A stretch of 64,000 bases of DNA from Nitrospirota bacterium (GTDB lineage Bacteria; Nitrospirota; Leptospirillia; Leptospirillales; Leptospirillaceae): contig JAJYGC010000009.1 of NCBI GenBank assembly GCA_021785195.1, positions 248,001 to 312,000 on the forward strand, written 5' to 3'. Positions 39,497 to 52,300 of the stretch are shown here, one piece after another (the first letter of the stretch is position 1; each line of letters begins with the position of its first letter). Position numbers and translations under genes: made by a program. The notes below the pieces were generated by a model that did not search any database, was not told where the DNA came from, and was given only the letters and a program-made list of their open reading frames with translations.

Positions 39497-39724
39497 GATT
39501 GGGTAACCAGTTCCTCAATCACAAAAGTGGCTTATGTGGTTTCAAGGCGTAACATCATGGAGAACCAATGTGGGAATGACGATCTCCATTGGTAGTTCTC
39601 AAAGTGACCATTCTAAGGGTAGAGCAGTCGGGTTGTCTATTGAAGAGATAATCGTTATCGTCCTTGGACGGACAGGTAGAGGAACGAATTTCGCGCAGGT
39701 GCAAGCATTGAAGGGAAATGCCTT

Positions 39725-40915
39725 ATGGTAAACCGAGTACGTCTTGTACTAAGAAAAGGAGAAGAGAGAAGGGTCCGTTCGGGGCATCTCTGGATCTTCA
39801 GCAATGAAGTTGATCATCTCGAAGGCCTTTCCAGTTCTGGCGAAGCCCCAGAGCTGGTGGATGTGCATTCCCAATCCGGGCATCGACTGGGAACGGGGAT
39901 TTATAATCCCCACACACTCCTCGCTGTTCGACTCCTGCGCCACGGCAATTGGAAAGATTTCAGGGAATACCTTGAAGAACAGATTCTTTCTGCCATTCAG
40001 CTTCCAACCCGTATGGACCACCCTGACCATATGGCCCACCGATTGATCCATTCGGAAGGGGATGGTCTCCCGGGACTGGTCGTCGACCGATTCGGAGACT
40101 GGCTTTCGGTACAAATTACGACGCGTGCCATGGAGTTATATCGAACGGTTATTTTGGAAATTTTGGCAGGGATGCTTTCCCCCAAGGGCATTCGGGTCGA
40201 CAATCATCTTTCCGCTCGGGAAACCGAAGGACTGTCCGTTGGCCCTGACTCAAATTGGGGAGAGGTTCCGGATGTGCTGGAGGTCCCCGTCGGCGGGGCA
40301 ATGATGAGGTTTCCTTTTCAAAGCGGTCAGAAGACAGGATTGTTTCTTGACCAGACTGACAACATCCGTGCGATTACCCCCCTTTTTTCAGGAATGGCTG
40401 TATTGGACGCTTTTTCTTATGTGGGAAGCTGGTCGGTGGGAGCTGCAAGGAATGGGGCCCTCAAAGTCACTGGGTTGGATGAGTCCCAGCAGGCGCTGGA
40501 GTTCTATGAGGAAAACCTGACCCCATTTGCAAAACGTTGCGATGTGCAGTCGGTCAAGGCCGATTTTTTTGGATGGGCTCCTGATGCGGTCAGGCAGGGA
40601 GTGTTGTTTGATGCGGTCATTCTTGACCCACCGGCATTCATCAAAAGCCGGAAAAAAAAAGAGGAAGGCCTCAAGGGGTATTATGCGGCCAACGAATTTG
40701 GCGTATCGCTCGTTCGGCCCGGAGGTATTTTCGTTACGTGCTCATGCTCCGCCTTGTTGGAGTGGGAAGACCTGTTCGGAATTCTGCGGGATGTATTGAG
40801 ACGCAAGAAAAGGGCCCCCCGGATGATCTATCAGGGCAGGGCGTCGATGGATCACCCTCGTGTATTGGCGATGAGTGAACTCGATTACCTGAAGTGTGCA
40901 GCATTCATCCTTTAA
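39725..40915 (+). CDS. rlmI: PUA-domain class I rRNA methyltransferase (RlmI family)
   Basis: VRLVLRKGEERRVRSGHLWIFSNEV PUA start; FQSGQKTGLFLDQTDNIRAI; AVILDPPAFIKSRKK. Confidence 0.92.
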   Translation: MVNRVRLVLRKGEERRVRSGHLWIFSNEVDHLEGLSSSGEAPELVDVHSQSGHRLGTGIYNPHTLLAVRLLRHGNWKDFREYLEEQILSAIQLPTRMDHPDHMAHRLIHSEGDGLPGLVVDRFGDWLSVQITTRAMELYRTVILEILAGMLSPKGIRVDNHLSARETEGLSVGPDSNWGEVPDVLEVPVGGAMMRFPFQSGQKTGLFLDQTDNIRAITPLFSGMAVLDAFSYVGSWSVGAARNGALKVTGLDESQQALEFYEENLTPFAKRCDVQSVKADFFGWAPDAVRQGVLFDAVILDPPAFIKSRKKKEEGLKGYYAANEFGVSLVRPGGIFVTCSCSALLEWEDLFGILRDVLRRKKRAPRMIYQGRASMDHPRVLAMSELDYLKCAAFIL

Positions 40916-41052
40916 CCAGCGTTTTGAAAAGGGTCTTGGTTTTGGAAGGATGAAGGTCAAATGATTGACTGTGTTTGACCGGTCGCATTCTGTTGCCGTA
41001 CAATGAGAAGATCGAGTTTTGTAGCGTCTTATTTTGAAGGGAGTTCTTTTTT

Positions 41053-42882
41053 ATGGAAAGCAATACAGCATCTGGTCTTCTCCACATTCGGAACCTTGCT
41101 ATCATTGCCCATGTTGACCATGGCAAGACCACTCTTGTCGATAAACTCCTTCAGCAGGGAAATGTTTTTCGTGCAAATGAAGTGGTTGAAGAGCGGGTCA
41201 TGGATTCGAACCAGCTTGAAAAAGAGCGCGGAATCACCATTCTGGCCAAAAACACTTCTGTGCATTACAGGGATTACAAGATCAATATTGTGGATACTCC
41301 AGGTCATGCGGATTTTTCTGGAGAAGTCGAGCGCATCCTGACGATGGTTGATGGCGTGCTACTGGTTGTGGATGCTTTTGATGGACCAATGCCCCAAACA
41401 CGATTTGTCCTGAACAAGGCGCTTTCTCTGGGTTTGAAGCCGATCGTCGTTCTCAACAAGATTGACCGTGCAGATGCCCGACCAGTCGAAGCCCTCAATG
41501 ACGTTTTCAACCTTTTTATTGAGCTTGGTGCGACTGATGATCAGATGGAGTTTCCGGTTGTCTATGCTTCAGCCAAAAAAGGATTTGCGACCCGGGATCT
41601 CACTCAACCGTGTGAAAATCTGATCCCCTTGTTCGAAACCATCATCAGCCATATCCCACCCCCGTCCGTGGATATGTCCGGTCCATTCCTGATGCAGGTC
41701 ACAAGTCTTGAATACGATTCCTATATCGGGCAACTGGCTCTTGGTCGGATCGTGCGGGGGAGTGTGGTTGCCGGAGAGACCATTGGTCGTGTGGTGGGTG
41801 GGGAGCTGAAAGAAAAGGGAAAGATCAAGAAACTTCTTTCTTTTGAGGGACTGAAAAAGGTCGAGGTTCAATCAGCCCAGGCTGGTGATATCGTGCTGCT
41901 GGCAGCGTTCCCTGATCTCCGCATCGGGGAGATCCTTTCGGATATCAACACCATTGGAGAACTTCCCCCGATCGAGATCGGTGAGCCCACGATTGCAATG
42001 GAGTTTCTGGTAAACAACTCCCCCTTTGCCGGACAGGAAGGAAAGTTTGTCACATCCAGAAATTTGCGGGACAGGCTTTTTCGGGAGATCAAGTCGAATG
42101 TCGCCCTCCGTGTTGAAGAAACGGATAGTCCCGACTCCTTCAAGGTTTCCGGAAGGGGAGAGCTGCATCTGGGCATCCTGATCGAAACGATGAGGAGGGA
42201 AGGGTATGAGTTTCAGGTTTCCCGTCCGAAAGTGCTTTTCAAGGGAGAGGGATCTCAGCGGCAGGAGCCTTATGAATATTTGGTGATCGATGTTGCCGAA
42301 GAATATGTCGGCACAGTGATCGAGAAACTTGGTCCCCGGAAGGGTGAAATGTTGAATATGGCCCCGCAGAAGGATGGGCATGTCCGGCTGGAGTTCCTGA
42401 TTCCGGCAAGAGGACTTCTCGGTTACCGAAGCGAGTTCCTGTCTGACACCCGGGGAACAGGGCTTCTGACCCATACTTTTCACGGATACGCTGATTACAA
42501 GGGAGATATCCCGGGACGCAATAACGGAGCCCTGATCTCGATGGAAACCGGAGAATCCGTTGCGTACGCTCTTGAGAACGTTCAGGAGAGGGGAGTCCTT
42601 TTCCTGGGTGCAGGAATCAGGGTTTACGAAGGAATGGTTATCGGGGCTCACTCCCGTCCAACCGATCTGGCGGTCAATCCCTGCAAGAAAAAGCATTTGA
42701 ACAACATCCGGTCGTCGACGGCGGAAGAGGCCATTGTCCTTATCCCTCCACGCCATTTAAGCCTTGAACAGACACTGGAATTTCTTGAAGATGACGAGCT
42801 TTTGGAGGTTACTCCCGAAAGTTTGCGGATTCGCAAGAAGTTGCTGAGTGAAAATGATCGCAAGCGGTCAGCCAAGAAATGA
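41053..42882 (+). CDS. typA: Translational GTPase TypA/BipA
   Basis: RNLAIIAHVDHGKTTLVDKLLQQ, RGITILAKNTSVHY, C-terminal VNPCKKKHLNNIRSS. Confidence 0.97.
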   Translation: MESNTASGLLHIRNLAIIAHVDHGKTTLVDKLLQQGNVFRANEVVEERVMDSNQLEKERGITILAKNTSVHYRDYKINIVDTPGHADFSGEVERILTMVDGVLLVVDAFDGPMPQTRFVLNKALSLGLKPIVVLNKIDRADARPVEALNDVFNLFIELGATDDQMEFPVVYASAKKGFATRDLTQPCENLIPLFETIISHIPPPSVDMSGPFLMQVTSLEYDSYIGQLALGRIVRGSVVAGETIGRVVGGELKEKGKIKKLLSFEGLKKVEVQSAQAGDIVLLAAFPDLRIGEILSDINTIGELPPIEIGEPTIAMEFLVNNSPFAGQEGKFVTSRNLRDRLFREIKSNVALRVEETDSPDSFKVSGRGELHLGILIETMRREGYEFQVSRPKVLFKGEGSQRQEPYEYLVIDVAEEYVGTVIEKLGPRKGEMLNMAPQKDGHVRLEFLIPARGLLGYRSEFLSDTRGTGLLTHTFHGYADYKGDIPGRNNGALISMETGESVAYALENVQERGVLFLGAGIRVYEGMVIGAHSRPTDLAVNPCKKKHLNNIRSSTAEEAIVLIPPRHLSLEQTLEFLEDDELLEVTPESLRIRKKLLSENDRKRSAKK

Positions 42883-42893
42883 AAGGAACCGGA

Positions 42894-43550
42894 ATGAGTG
42901 TCAGACGGAGTGTAACCGTACTGATTCAATTTGCAGCCATACTTGTCCTGAGTACTGCCTTAGTGTGGGGCTCGGGAATTGGAGGTCAAACAGTGAGTAG
43001 TGCAGCAGAACAGTCCAAGACGTCCCTCCCTCCGGGAGAATACGCGGAATTTGATACCAGCATGGGGGAAATCATCTGCCAATTGTTTCCTCAGTCAGCT
43101 CCCCATACCGTGGAAAATTTTACGGGATTGGCTTCTGGAGCCAAGGAGTTTCTGGATCCCCAGTCAGGCACAATGGTAAAACGTCCCTTTTATGATGGAT
43201 TGGTTTTCCACCGTGTCATCAAGAATTTCATGATTCAGGGGGGGGACCCGCTTGGAAATGGGACAGGTGGCCCAGGCTATCAGTTTAATGATGAGATCGA
43301 TTCCGCCCGGGACTTTAGCCATAAGGGAGTCTTGGCGATGGCCAATGCTGGTCCGAATACCAACGGAAGCCAGTTTTTTATTACAGTGGCACCTGCCCCG
43401 TGGCTGAACGGAAATTATTCCATCTTCGGACAGGTTGTTTCTGGTCAGTCTGTCGCAGATAAGATTTCAGAGGTAGCGGCTGATCGTCGTGACCGTCCCT
43501 CAACCCCGGTGGTGATCAAGCACGTCAAGATTTTCCGGGTAAATCCCTGA
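42894..43550 (+). CDS. Exported cyclophilin-type peptidyl-prolyl isomerase
   Basis: FHRVIKNFMIQGGDPLGNGTGGPGYQFNDE, GVLAMANAGPNTNGSQFFIT. Confidence 0.94.
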   Translation: MSVRRSVTVLIQFAAILVLSTALVWGSGIGGQTVSSAAEQSKTSLPPGEYAEFDTSMGEIICQLFPQSAPHTVENFTGLASGAKEFLDPQSGTMVKRPFYDGLVFHRVIKNFMIQGGDPLGNGTGGPGYQFNDEIDSARDFSHKGVLAMANAGPNTNGSQFFITVAPAPWLNGNYSIFGQVVSGQSVADKISEVAADRRDRPSTPVVIKHVKIFRVNP

Positions 43551-43563
43551 TCGCCTGACCCCG

Positions 43564-44382
43564 ATGGAAACGGAGTTATCCTTCATCGACTCACAGGGCA
43601 CGACATCGTATGGCACCGTTGAGGTTCTCTTTTTGGGTACGGGAGCCTCAACGGGTGTCCCGATGATTGGGTGCAACTGTCCCGTCTGTAGTTCTGAAAA
43701 TCCTTACAATGACCGCACTCGCTCATCCATATTGGTCCGGTATGCAGGTAAGCAAATTCTAATCGATGCCTCCCCTGATCTCAGAAGTCAGTCCCTGAAG
43801 AACAAGGTGAACAGGATTGATGCGGTTATTTTCACGCATCCTCACGCTGATCATGTTCTGGGAATTGATGAGCTCAGGACCTTCAATTATTTGCAGAAAG
43901 AAGAAATTCCCATTTTTGGAGACCCGGAAACGCTCAGGGTCATCATGGGCATGTTTCCTTATGCTTTCTCAGAGGAAAACAAAGGTGGGCTGACGCGCCC
44001 GAGACTTGTTCCAAACACGGTATTAGGCCCCACTTGCGTCTTCGGTCTTACCATTACCCCCTTCCTTGTAAAACACGGTCCGGTCATGAATCATGCGTTA
44101 AGGATGGGCAAATTGGTATACCTGACCGATTGCAACGAGGTTCCTGAAGAATCAATGGGATATCTGGAAGATGTGGACACGCTCGTTATTGGGGCGGTCC
44201 GCTATGAACCGCATGCCTCTCATTTCGGGGTATGGCAGGCTCTGGAACTGATCGATCGAATAAAGCCTCGGAAGGCGTATTTGACCCACCTTTCCCATGG
44301 AATCGACCATGCCAGGCTGGAAAGTGAACTCCCCCCCCACGTCCATGCCTCATACGATGGCTTGGTCATTTCGGTTCTTTGA
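43564..44382 (+). CDS. MBL-fold hydrolase (PhnP-like)
   Basis: FLGTGASTGVPMIGCNCPVCSS, FTHPHADHVLGIDELR. Confidence 0.9.
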   Translation: METELSFIDSQGTTSYGTVEVLFLGTGASTGVPMIGCNCPVCSSENPYNDRTRSSILVRYAGKQILIDASPDLRSQSLKNKVNRIDAVIFTHPHADHVLGIDELRTFNYLQKEEIPIFGDPETLRVIMGMFPYAFSEENKGGLTRPRLVPNTVLGPTCVFGLTITPFLVKHGPVMNHALRMGKLVYLTDCNEVPEESMGYLEDVDTLVIGAVRYEPHASHFGVWQALELIDRIKPRKAYLTHLSHGIDHARLESELPPHVHASYDGLVISVL

Positions 44383-44383
44383 T

Positions 44384-46828
44384 TTAGATCGGTTGGTCCA
44401 ACCCTGAATAGGCCCGGATCAGGTGTTCTGCCAGGGGAACAATCGCACCGACATCCTTTCCGTACCCATCCGCCCGAATTTCTTCTGAAAACTTTGTGGT
44501 GACGACCGCTCCTCCGACCATGACCTTGAAAGGGAGATTCCTTTCCCCGATTGTGTCAATGGCGAGCTTCATTTGCATCATGGTTGTCGTCATCAGGGCG
44601 GAAAGGGCGATGATTTCTGCTTTATTGGCGGTGGCCGACTCCAGGATGGTCTCCAGAGGAACGTTTCGCCCGAGATCAATGACGTTATAGCCGAAATTTC
44701 TCAGCATGAGAATGCAGATGTTTTTGCCAATATCGTGGATATCTCCTTTGACAGTCGCAAAAACGATTGTCCCTTTTTTTTCGACAGGTCCATCGGATTC
44801 AAGATGGGGTTGCAGAACTTCGACCCCTTTTTTCATTGTGTCGGCACCCGCAATGAGGTGGGGAATAAACTTGATCCGCTGGCCAAAAAGGTCTCCAAGA
44901 TGGCGAATGGCAGGGGTCATGTAATCAAGAAAGATGGTGAATGGGGACTCTCCTTCGTCCAGGGCCTTTTGGACCAGATTGGCGATGGATTCTCGTTCAC
45001 CTTCAATGATGGCTTGTCGGATGCTTTCAACGGTGGTGAGGGGCTTTTGGGGAGTGGAGGGTGTATTGTTTCCTCCGGTTGGACCAGGGGAAGCCCACTC
45101 CTCAGCCTTTTTGATATATGCCCGGCAATCGGGGTCCCTTCCGGAAAAGATGCTCGCAGATGTTACCGTCTGGTGCAGGATTGGATCATATGGATCGCAG
45201 ATTGCCGCATCTAAACCGGCACCGATGGCCATTGAAAGAAAGTTGTTATGCACCAGTTTTCGTGAGGGGAGTCCGAACGACACATTTGAAAGGCCAAGAA
45301 TGGTGGGCAGGCCCAGTTCTGCACGAATCATCCGGATTGTTTCCAGGGTCTGTCGCGATGCCTCCTGAACAGCGGAAACGGTCAGGGCGAGGGTGTCAAA
45401 AATAAGGTCTCTCGGGGAAAGCCCCAATTCTATGGCCCGCTTCAAAATCTTTTCGGCGTTTTTCAATCGGTCCGTTGCCCTTTCGGGAATGTCGTCTCCA
45501 GAAACCAGGGCAATCACTGCTGCCCCGTATCGACGAATCAACGGGAGGACTTCTTCGAGCCGTTCATCTTCGGCATTGACTGAGTTGACCAATGCGCGTC
45601 CCGGATAAATCTTGAGCCCTGCTTCCAGGGCAGATGCATAGGAAGAGTCGATGACGATCGGAAGTTGGACGACATTTTGTATGGCTGTCAATGCCTTGTC
45701 CATCATATCGGCTTCGTTGACCAACGGTACCCCGACATTCACATCAAGCGCATGGGCTCCGGCTTCCATTTCTTTTCGGGCTTCCGCCACGATTAAATCG
45801 GTTTGTCCGGCAGCGATCGCTTCCGAAAATTTCTTTTTCCCAGTGGGATTGATTTTTTCTCCCACTATGAGGAACGGGACGCCGGGACCAACAAGTGTCA
45901 TTCTCGTTCTTGAAGAGATTTTCAAAAGAGAGGGGGCGGGTCTCGATATAGGAGGCGTTCCCTTCACGGTTCGGGCCAATAAACGGATGTAATCAGGGGT
46001 AGTCCCGCAACATCCCCCGATGATGTTGGCTCCTGCCTCTACAAAGGAAGGCGCAAATTTTGCCACCTCTTCAGCGTTGGCGGGATAGACTGTTCTTCCG
46101 TCACGGTGGATGGGCAGTCCAGCATTGGGTTCTACTGCAATGAATGTGTTTGTGGTCTGCCCCAGACGGGCGACTACGGGAACCATGGCTTCCGGACCCA
46201 CTGAACAATTCAGTCCAAGAATATCAACTCCAAATCCTTCAAGGACCGAGGCGGAGGTTTCCGGGTCGGATCCGGAATCAGTGATCCCGTCACTATTGAA
46301 TGTCATGAGTGCCATGATTGGAATGCGTCCCCCGACGGCTTCTCGGGTTCCGATGAGTGCTGCCCTCATTTCCTGGATGTCAAACATCGTCTCGATGGCA
46401 ATCAGGTCGCACCCTGCCTCCAAAAGAATCCGTGCCTGTTCGTAAAACAGCTTGACCGCCTCATCGAAGGGCAGGTCTCCGAACGGGGCGATTGTGGTGC
46501 CAGAAGGCCCGATGTCCCCCGCTACATAGGCTCGTCCATGGCTGGCTCGTTGTGCCAGATCCACTCCCGCGCGGTTGATCTCGATGATCCGGTGTTCTGC
46601 GTCATATTCCCGGAGGCGGAGACGGGAGCTTCCAAAGGTGTTGGTCAGGATGATGTCCGAACCCGCTTCGACATATTCAGCGTGAACCCGTTGGATTTCC
46701 TGAGGGCGTTCCAGATTCCATAAGTCGGGAGCGTATCCAGCGGGAAGACCTCTGGTCTGGAGTAGTGCGCCCATGGAACCGTCCAGAAGAAGAATCTCGG
46801 TTTTTAGTCTATCCAGTAAGGGTTTCAC
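44384..46828 (-). CDS. metH: Cobalamin-dependent methionine synthase lacking the C-terminal activation domain
   Basis: Hcy domain (IIGGCCGTTPDYI), pterin domain (VGEKINPTGKKKF), B12 domain (VKGDIHDIGKNICILMLRNFGYNVIDLG); ends shortly after the B12 domain. Confidence 0.93.
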   Translation of the reverse strand: MKPLLDRLKTEILLLDGSMGALLQTRGLPAGYAPDLWNLERPQEIQRVHAEYVEAGSDIILTNTFGSSRLRLREYDAEHRIIEINRAGVDLAQRASHGRAYVAGDIGPSGTTIAPFGDLPFDEAVKLFYEQARILLEAGCDLIAIETMFDIQEMRAALIGTREAVGGRIPIMALMTFNSDGITDSGSDPETSASVLEGFGVDILGLNCSVGPEAMVPVVARLGQTTNTFIAVEPNAGLPIHRDGRTVYPANAEEVAKFAPSFVEAGANIIGGCCGTTPDYIRLLARTVKGTPPISRPAPSLLKISSRTRMTLVGPGVPFLIVGEKINPTGKKKFSEAIAAGQTDLIVAEARKEMEAGAHALDVNVGVPLVNEADMMDKALTAIQNVVQLPIVIDSSYASALEAGLKIYPGRALVNSVNAEDERLEEVLPLIRRYGAAVIALVSGDDIPERATDRLKNAEKILKRAIELGLSPRDLIFDTLALTVSAVQEASRQTLETIRMIRAELGLPTILGLSNVSFGLPSRKLVHNNFLSMAIGAGLDAAICDPYDPILHQTVTSASIFSGRDPDCRAYIKKAEEWASPGPTGGNNTPSTPQKPLTTVESIRQAIIEGERESIANLVQKALDEGESPFTIFLDYMTPAIRHLGDLFGQRIKFIPHLIAGADTMKKGVEVLQPHLESDGPVEKKGTIVFATVKGDIHDIGKNICILMLRNFGYNVIDLGRNVPLETILESATANKAEIIALSALMTTTMMQMKLAIDTIGERNLPFKVMVGGAVVTTKFSEEIRADGYGKDVGAIVPLAEHLIRAYSGLDQPI

Positions 46829-47529
46829 GCGTCACTCTCTTTCTCGTCGGTCTCGTCTCGAAGCGGTTTTTTCCGGGGAGCATCGGCTGTCCGTTCCCAA
46901 CCGATCACTGCGGAGACGGAGAGCCTTGGAATCATGATGAATGAGTCGGTCAGGGAGATCCCGATCTTAGAGGCTTCGGTCAATTCCATTACCTCTTTTT
47001 GTGCAGAAAGGGGCCAATCCCCATACCCAACTCCAAATCGGAACGTCCTCCCATAACCAAATCGGGTAATTTCCTTTTCAAGAACTCGGTCAATATGGAT
47101 TCCCATGTAATCGGCCATCCAAGCCCCGACCCGTTCAAGGAAAAAAGAGTATGCCGGTTCATTGGCGGAGAGTGCATCAACCCGGTCTTCGATTTGGGGA
47201 CCAATGGTCGCAACGATCAATGTGGCGAAGTCGCAGTATTTGAGCAGTTTGACCATTTTTTCACCGGTAAACAGAGTCTCTGTCTCACGGGTTGTGACCA
47301 AGTTTTCATGAATTCCGGTGATGGTCAAGGTTCTGAACACACCCTTTCCCTGAATTAAACGATATCCTTCATCAATGGCTTGTTTGATTTGTGCGGCCAA
47401 TGCCGGTTCATCAAGTTCCCGGAGGAAGGATTTTTTGGGAATTCGCATTTCACGAAGGATTTGTCGTTCTTCTATTTCAAAGGGAATGTTGTTGAAAAAG
47501 ACCGGTGTACCGATCCGCATGGACGGCAT
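46825..47529 (-). CDS. Stand-alone methionine synthase activation-domain protein
   Basis: DYMGIHIDRVLEKE...FGVGYGDWPLSAQKEVMELTEASKIGISLTDSFIMIPRLSVSAVIGW; 4-nt overlap with metH. Confidence 0.85.
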   Translation of the reverse strand: MPSMRIGTPVFFNNIPFEIEERQILREMRIPKKSFLRELDEPALAAQIKQAIDEGYRLIQGKGVFRTLTITGIHENLVTTRETETLFTGEKMVKLLKYCDFATLIVATIGPQIEDRVDALSANEPAYSFFLERVGAWMADYMGIHIDRVLEKEITRFGYGRTFRFGVGYGDWPLSAQKEVMELTEASKIGISLTDSFIMIPRLSVSAVIGWERTADAPRKKPLRDETDEKESDA

Positions 47530-47630
47530 GCTGTTTTCTCCGTATTAGGTGGTGCCATCCGGTCGCTGACTCCCGTTTGACAAGGTTGGGCGATCGCAGA
47601 CTCCTGGGGTGGGGATTGGAATAATGTAGG

Positions 47631-47660
47631 TGAAGGGGGAATCGATTTATTCCCCCTTCA
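47631..47660. terminator. Hairpin downstream of thiC
   Basis: TGAAGGGGGAAT (47631-47642) / ATTCCCCCTTCA (47649-47660), 6-nt loop. Confidence 0.7.
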
Positions 47661-47678
47661 GAAGGAGTGAACGTTCTG

Positions 47679-49157
<1,479 letters not shown>

Positions 49158-49229
49158 TCAGAGGACGTATGAAACCGTCCAGGTTTCATGCTGAAAAGTA
49201 GCAATACTGACTTGGACATCCACTCTGAA

Positions 49230-49259
49230 ATTTAAGCACGCCAGCTCTGCTTATGTCAA
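49230..49259 (-). promoter_or_regulatory. Putative sigma70-type promoter of thiC
   Basis: Minus strand TTGACA (49259-49254), 18-nt spacer, TTAAAT (49235-49230). Confidence 0.5.
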
Positions 49260-49321
49260 TTGTTTGAAGCCCCGGGAAGGTATGTATGGAAAGGGTTTGG
49301 ACAGAGTCTCCGCTTCCTGGG

Positions 49322-52300
49322 TCAGGGAGCAGGCACGGCTTCCTCTCGGGCCCCGGCTCGGGGTTGTGCGCTCATGGAAATTCCGTTCCCATTCCAGTAC
49401 AGGACAAAGTCATAATTTTCTCCGGGATCAGCCAGTTTTTCCTGAACCTGTTTAAGGACGGGTACAAAAAGGTTCGTGAGCGTTTTGTTCAACCGAGACA
49501 ATCCATGGTGGGGGACTTCAAGTTTTTCTGATATGGCCAGATATAATTCCGGATCCACGGTCAAGCTTCCGTCTTGAGAAACGTTTCGTGCAAAGTCCTG
49601 CAAGAGCTGATTGGAGGCCTGTGTAGCCACTTGTTGAATTTCTTCCGGGCTATATTCGGGAAATGGCAAAATCAGGTCCAGCTGTTGAAGAAAGGGAAGC
49701 TGGAAAAGGGGAAGGAAGGCAAGCCTTCGATTGGAGTTCTGAACGCTCCTGACCACGGCATCCGGCCGTTCCCATGGCTCTGATTCAAGGAAATCGTGTG
49801 GTGAAAACAGGGTTGAGGAGAGAACAAAGATGCTTTGTGGGATCGGAATGCTTTTGTTTTTCCAGAAAATCTTGCCATCCCGGAGAAGCGGAAGGATGGA
49901 AGTCCAGAGACTGGGGTGGGCCCGTTCAACATTATCAAGATAAATCAGCCGTCTGGAATCAGTGGAAAAAACATCCCAGAGCCCTTCGGGAAGGGAGGGG
50001 TTGGTGCGTGGTGCATCCGTGGGTTTGTGGAGAAACTGTTCTGCGAAATAAAGCTCATCAAAGAGTCCCATATCGCGGTAAACGAATGAATCATTCTTCT
50101 GGAACACTTGTCGGGAGAGATGTTCGGACAGGGTCCTCTTTCCACTCTGGGTAGGTCCCAGAAACATGAATGCTCCAAGGACAGATGAGCCTCCTTTCCG
50201 GATATTCAGTCGGGCAGTCTCGATGGAATTAAGGAGGCTGTTCTGGAGGGAGTCACGGCCAAAAAATCCGGAAATGGCGGGTGGTGGCAGTTCCAGAAGG
50301 TTAAGTCGGAAGCTATTGAAATGACCTTTGGGATGAGCTGAATCTGACACAATTTCTGATTCAGGAGTGGGATCGTTGGGTGATCCAAAGAGGTGAAAAC
50401 GAGAGAAGTCTATAGCGTCCGGAGAAGTTCCTTCGAGAAGTTTTTCCATCGCATATCCCTCTACCTCCTGCTGGAGTTCTCGTTGCAGTTCTCCCACTTC
50501 TATGACCCTGGAAAACTTACGCAGGATCATCGGGTCCACTTCGTTTAAGCTGCTCGTTCCGCAGATGACCCAAAACTGGCGCTCTTGAAGGGATTGCGAG
50601 AGTTCAATGACCTTCTGGTTATAAATTTCCCCGTGATAACTGAAATGACTCAACTGGACTCTTGGAAAGAGAAGCTCAAGCGGATCCACAAATAGAACGA
50701 CAGGCCGGATCCTTTTGTTCTGGAGAATGAAACTCCTGAATGCCCCAAGATTATCCCGGGTAAACTCTTTGGAATTGATGGAGGAAAAATGATATTTCTC
50801 CCGATCGGCCAATTGTTGGGCGATCAGTTTCCGGAGAGCATATTCTTTTCCGACGATCAGGAGAGTTTCCCCCAAACGACGCTTTTGTTTTAATATTCGG
50901 TCTGCCGCCTTGAAAAGCAGTGCAGGCCTGATTGCCTCATCCGTCATTCGATTCCGTATCGAATCCATGGGTTCGAGTGTCGGGTCCTGCCATCCTTGGG
51001 TTTTTCTTCGGATGGACACATCAATGTCCAGCTGTCTCAATGGTCTCTTGAGGTTCCGGGCATTTTTAATGCTTTTCTGGAGGATGTCTTCAATATCCTC
51101 CAGACTGAATCCTTCCATCATTTCACCCAATTTGAAAAGGTCCAATCCCTCAATCATTTCCTGGCTCAGGATGGGTATGTTTCCGGGAAGAACCTCGTTT
51201 TTTCTGGATTGCTTGAGCAGGTCGATATGCAGCAGGCCGACTCTCGTCTTGAGGTCTAAAAGGGGAAGTTCGATTATCCAATGAACAAAGGGTGAGGACC
51301 TGAATTCCTGCTGAATCCCTTGAATGTCCGTGGCGCCCATGACAACCAGGGCATTCTTCAGGGAAAGAAGTCGCAACAAGTGCTTTTTGAAGGCGTCCCG
51401 TTCAGGTCCGTTTCCCATTGTTGCGATGCTTTCCTGATAATCCACGATGTAAAGGACAACCGGCCTGTGCAGGTGGATTTTATAAGCCAGTTTTTTGGTT
51501 TCGATCGACATTGTTTGGATGGAAAGATCTTTGAGGTCCGAAAGCCTGAGTTCTATATAGGCCCTTCCGGTTTCCCCCGCAAGGGTTCTTACAAAGGTTC
51601 TACGACCTTTTTTCGAAGGTCCCCAGAATAGAATCCCATTTTTGGTTGCACGAAAGAGCGAGAGTGTTTGGATATGGTTTGCATATGCGTCCATCAGGGC
51701 GTGTTTGATCGGAATGGAGCCTTGAAAAAAGGAAAAATTTTCTTCGGGGATCAGGGAGACTGAAACTGTTTTCCCTTGTCCTGAGATACTGCCCAAATGA
51801 AAGCTTGAGACGACTGCAAATGAGATTGCTCCTAGCATCCAGGAGAGTCCTGTTCCGATTGACAAAAGTCCACCGACGTCTGAAAAGGACTTCAGGAGGG
51901 CCCCAATGACAAGGAAGAACCCACCAGCCATGATGCAGGTATCCCAGAAATTGAACGCCTTTTCCTTGAGCACAAGACGGTTTGGAACGGTGACGATTTC
52001 CCCGGATGCCGATTCCTGCTGAAATGTTGCAGGGATCAGGAGGAACAGAAACTGTGAAAGCAGGGTGACTCCACCAATGAGCCACAGCAGCCAGGACATG
52101 AGTGGGTTGATATGATCAATGAATAGACCAATCGCAAGGGTGATGACTCCGATCAATGCCCATTGGAGGAGATAATGGAGCGGGGGAGATGTGACCCCTT
52201 TTTGCTTTTTTTTGGCCGGAAGCGGTTTTCCGATGACACTACCTGAAAGAATCAGACTGGTTGCATAGGTCAGCAGGACGATTGATAACACAAGAGTGGA

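Noticed and set aside
39647-39659. GATAATCGTTATC palindrome upstream of rlmI as a Fur box
   Set aside because: Only 5-bp arms and no iron-related gene nearby; too short to claim.
41872-42756. 294-aa minus-strand ORF
   Set aside because: Antisense to typA; no recognisable domain.
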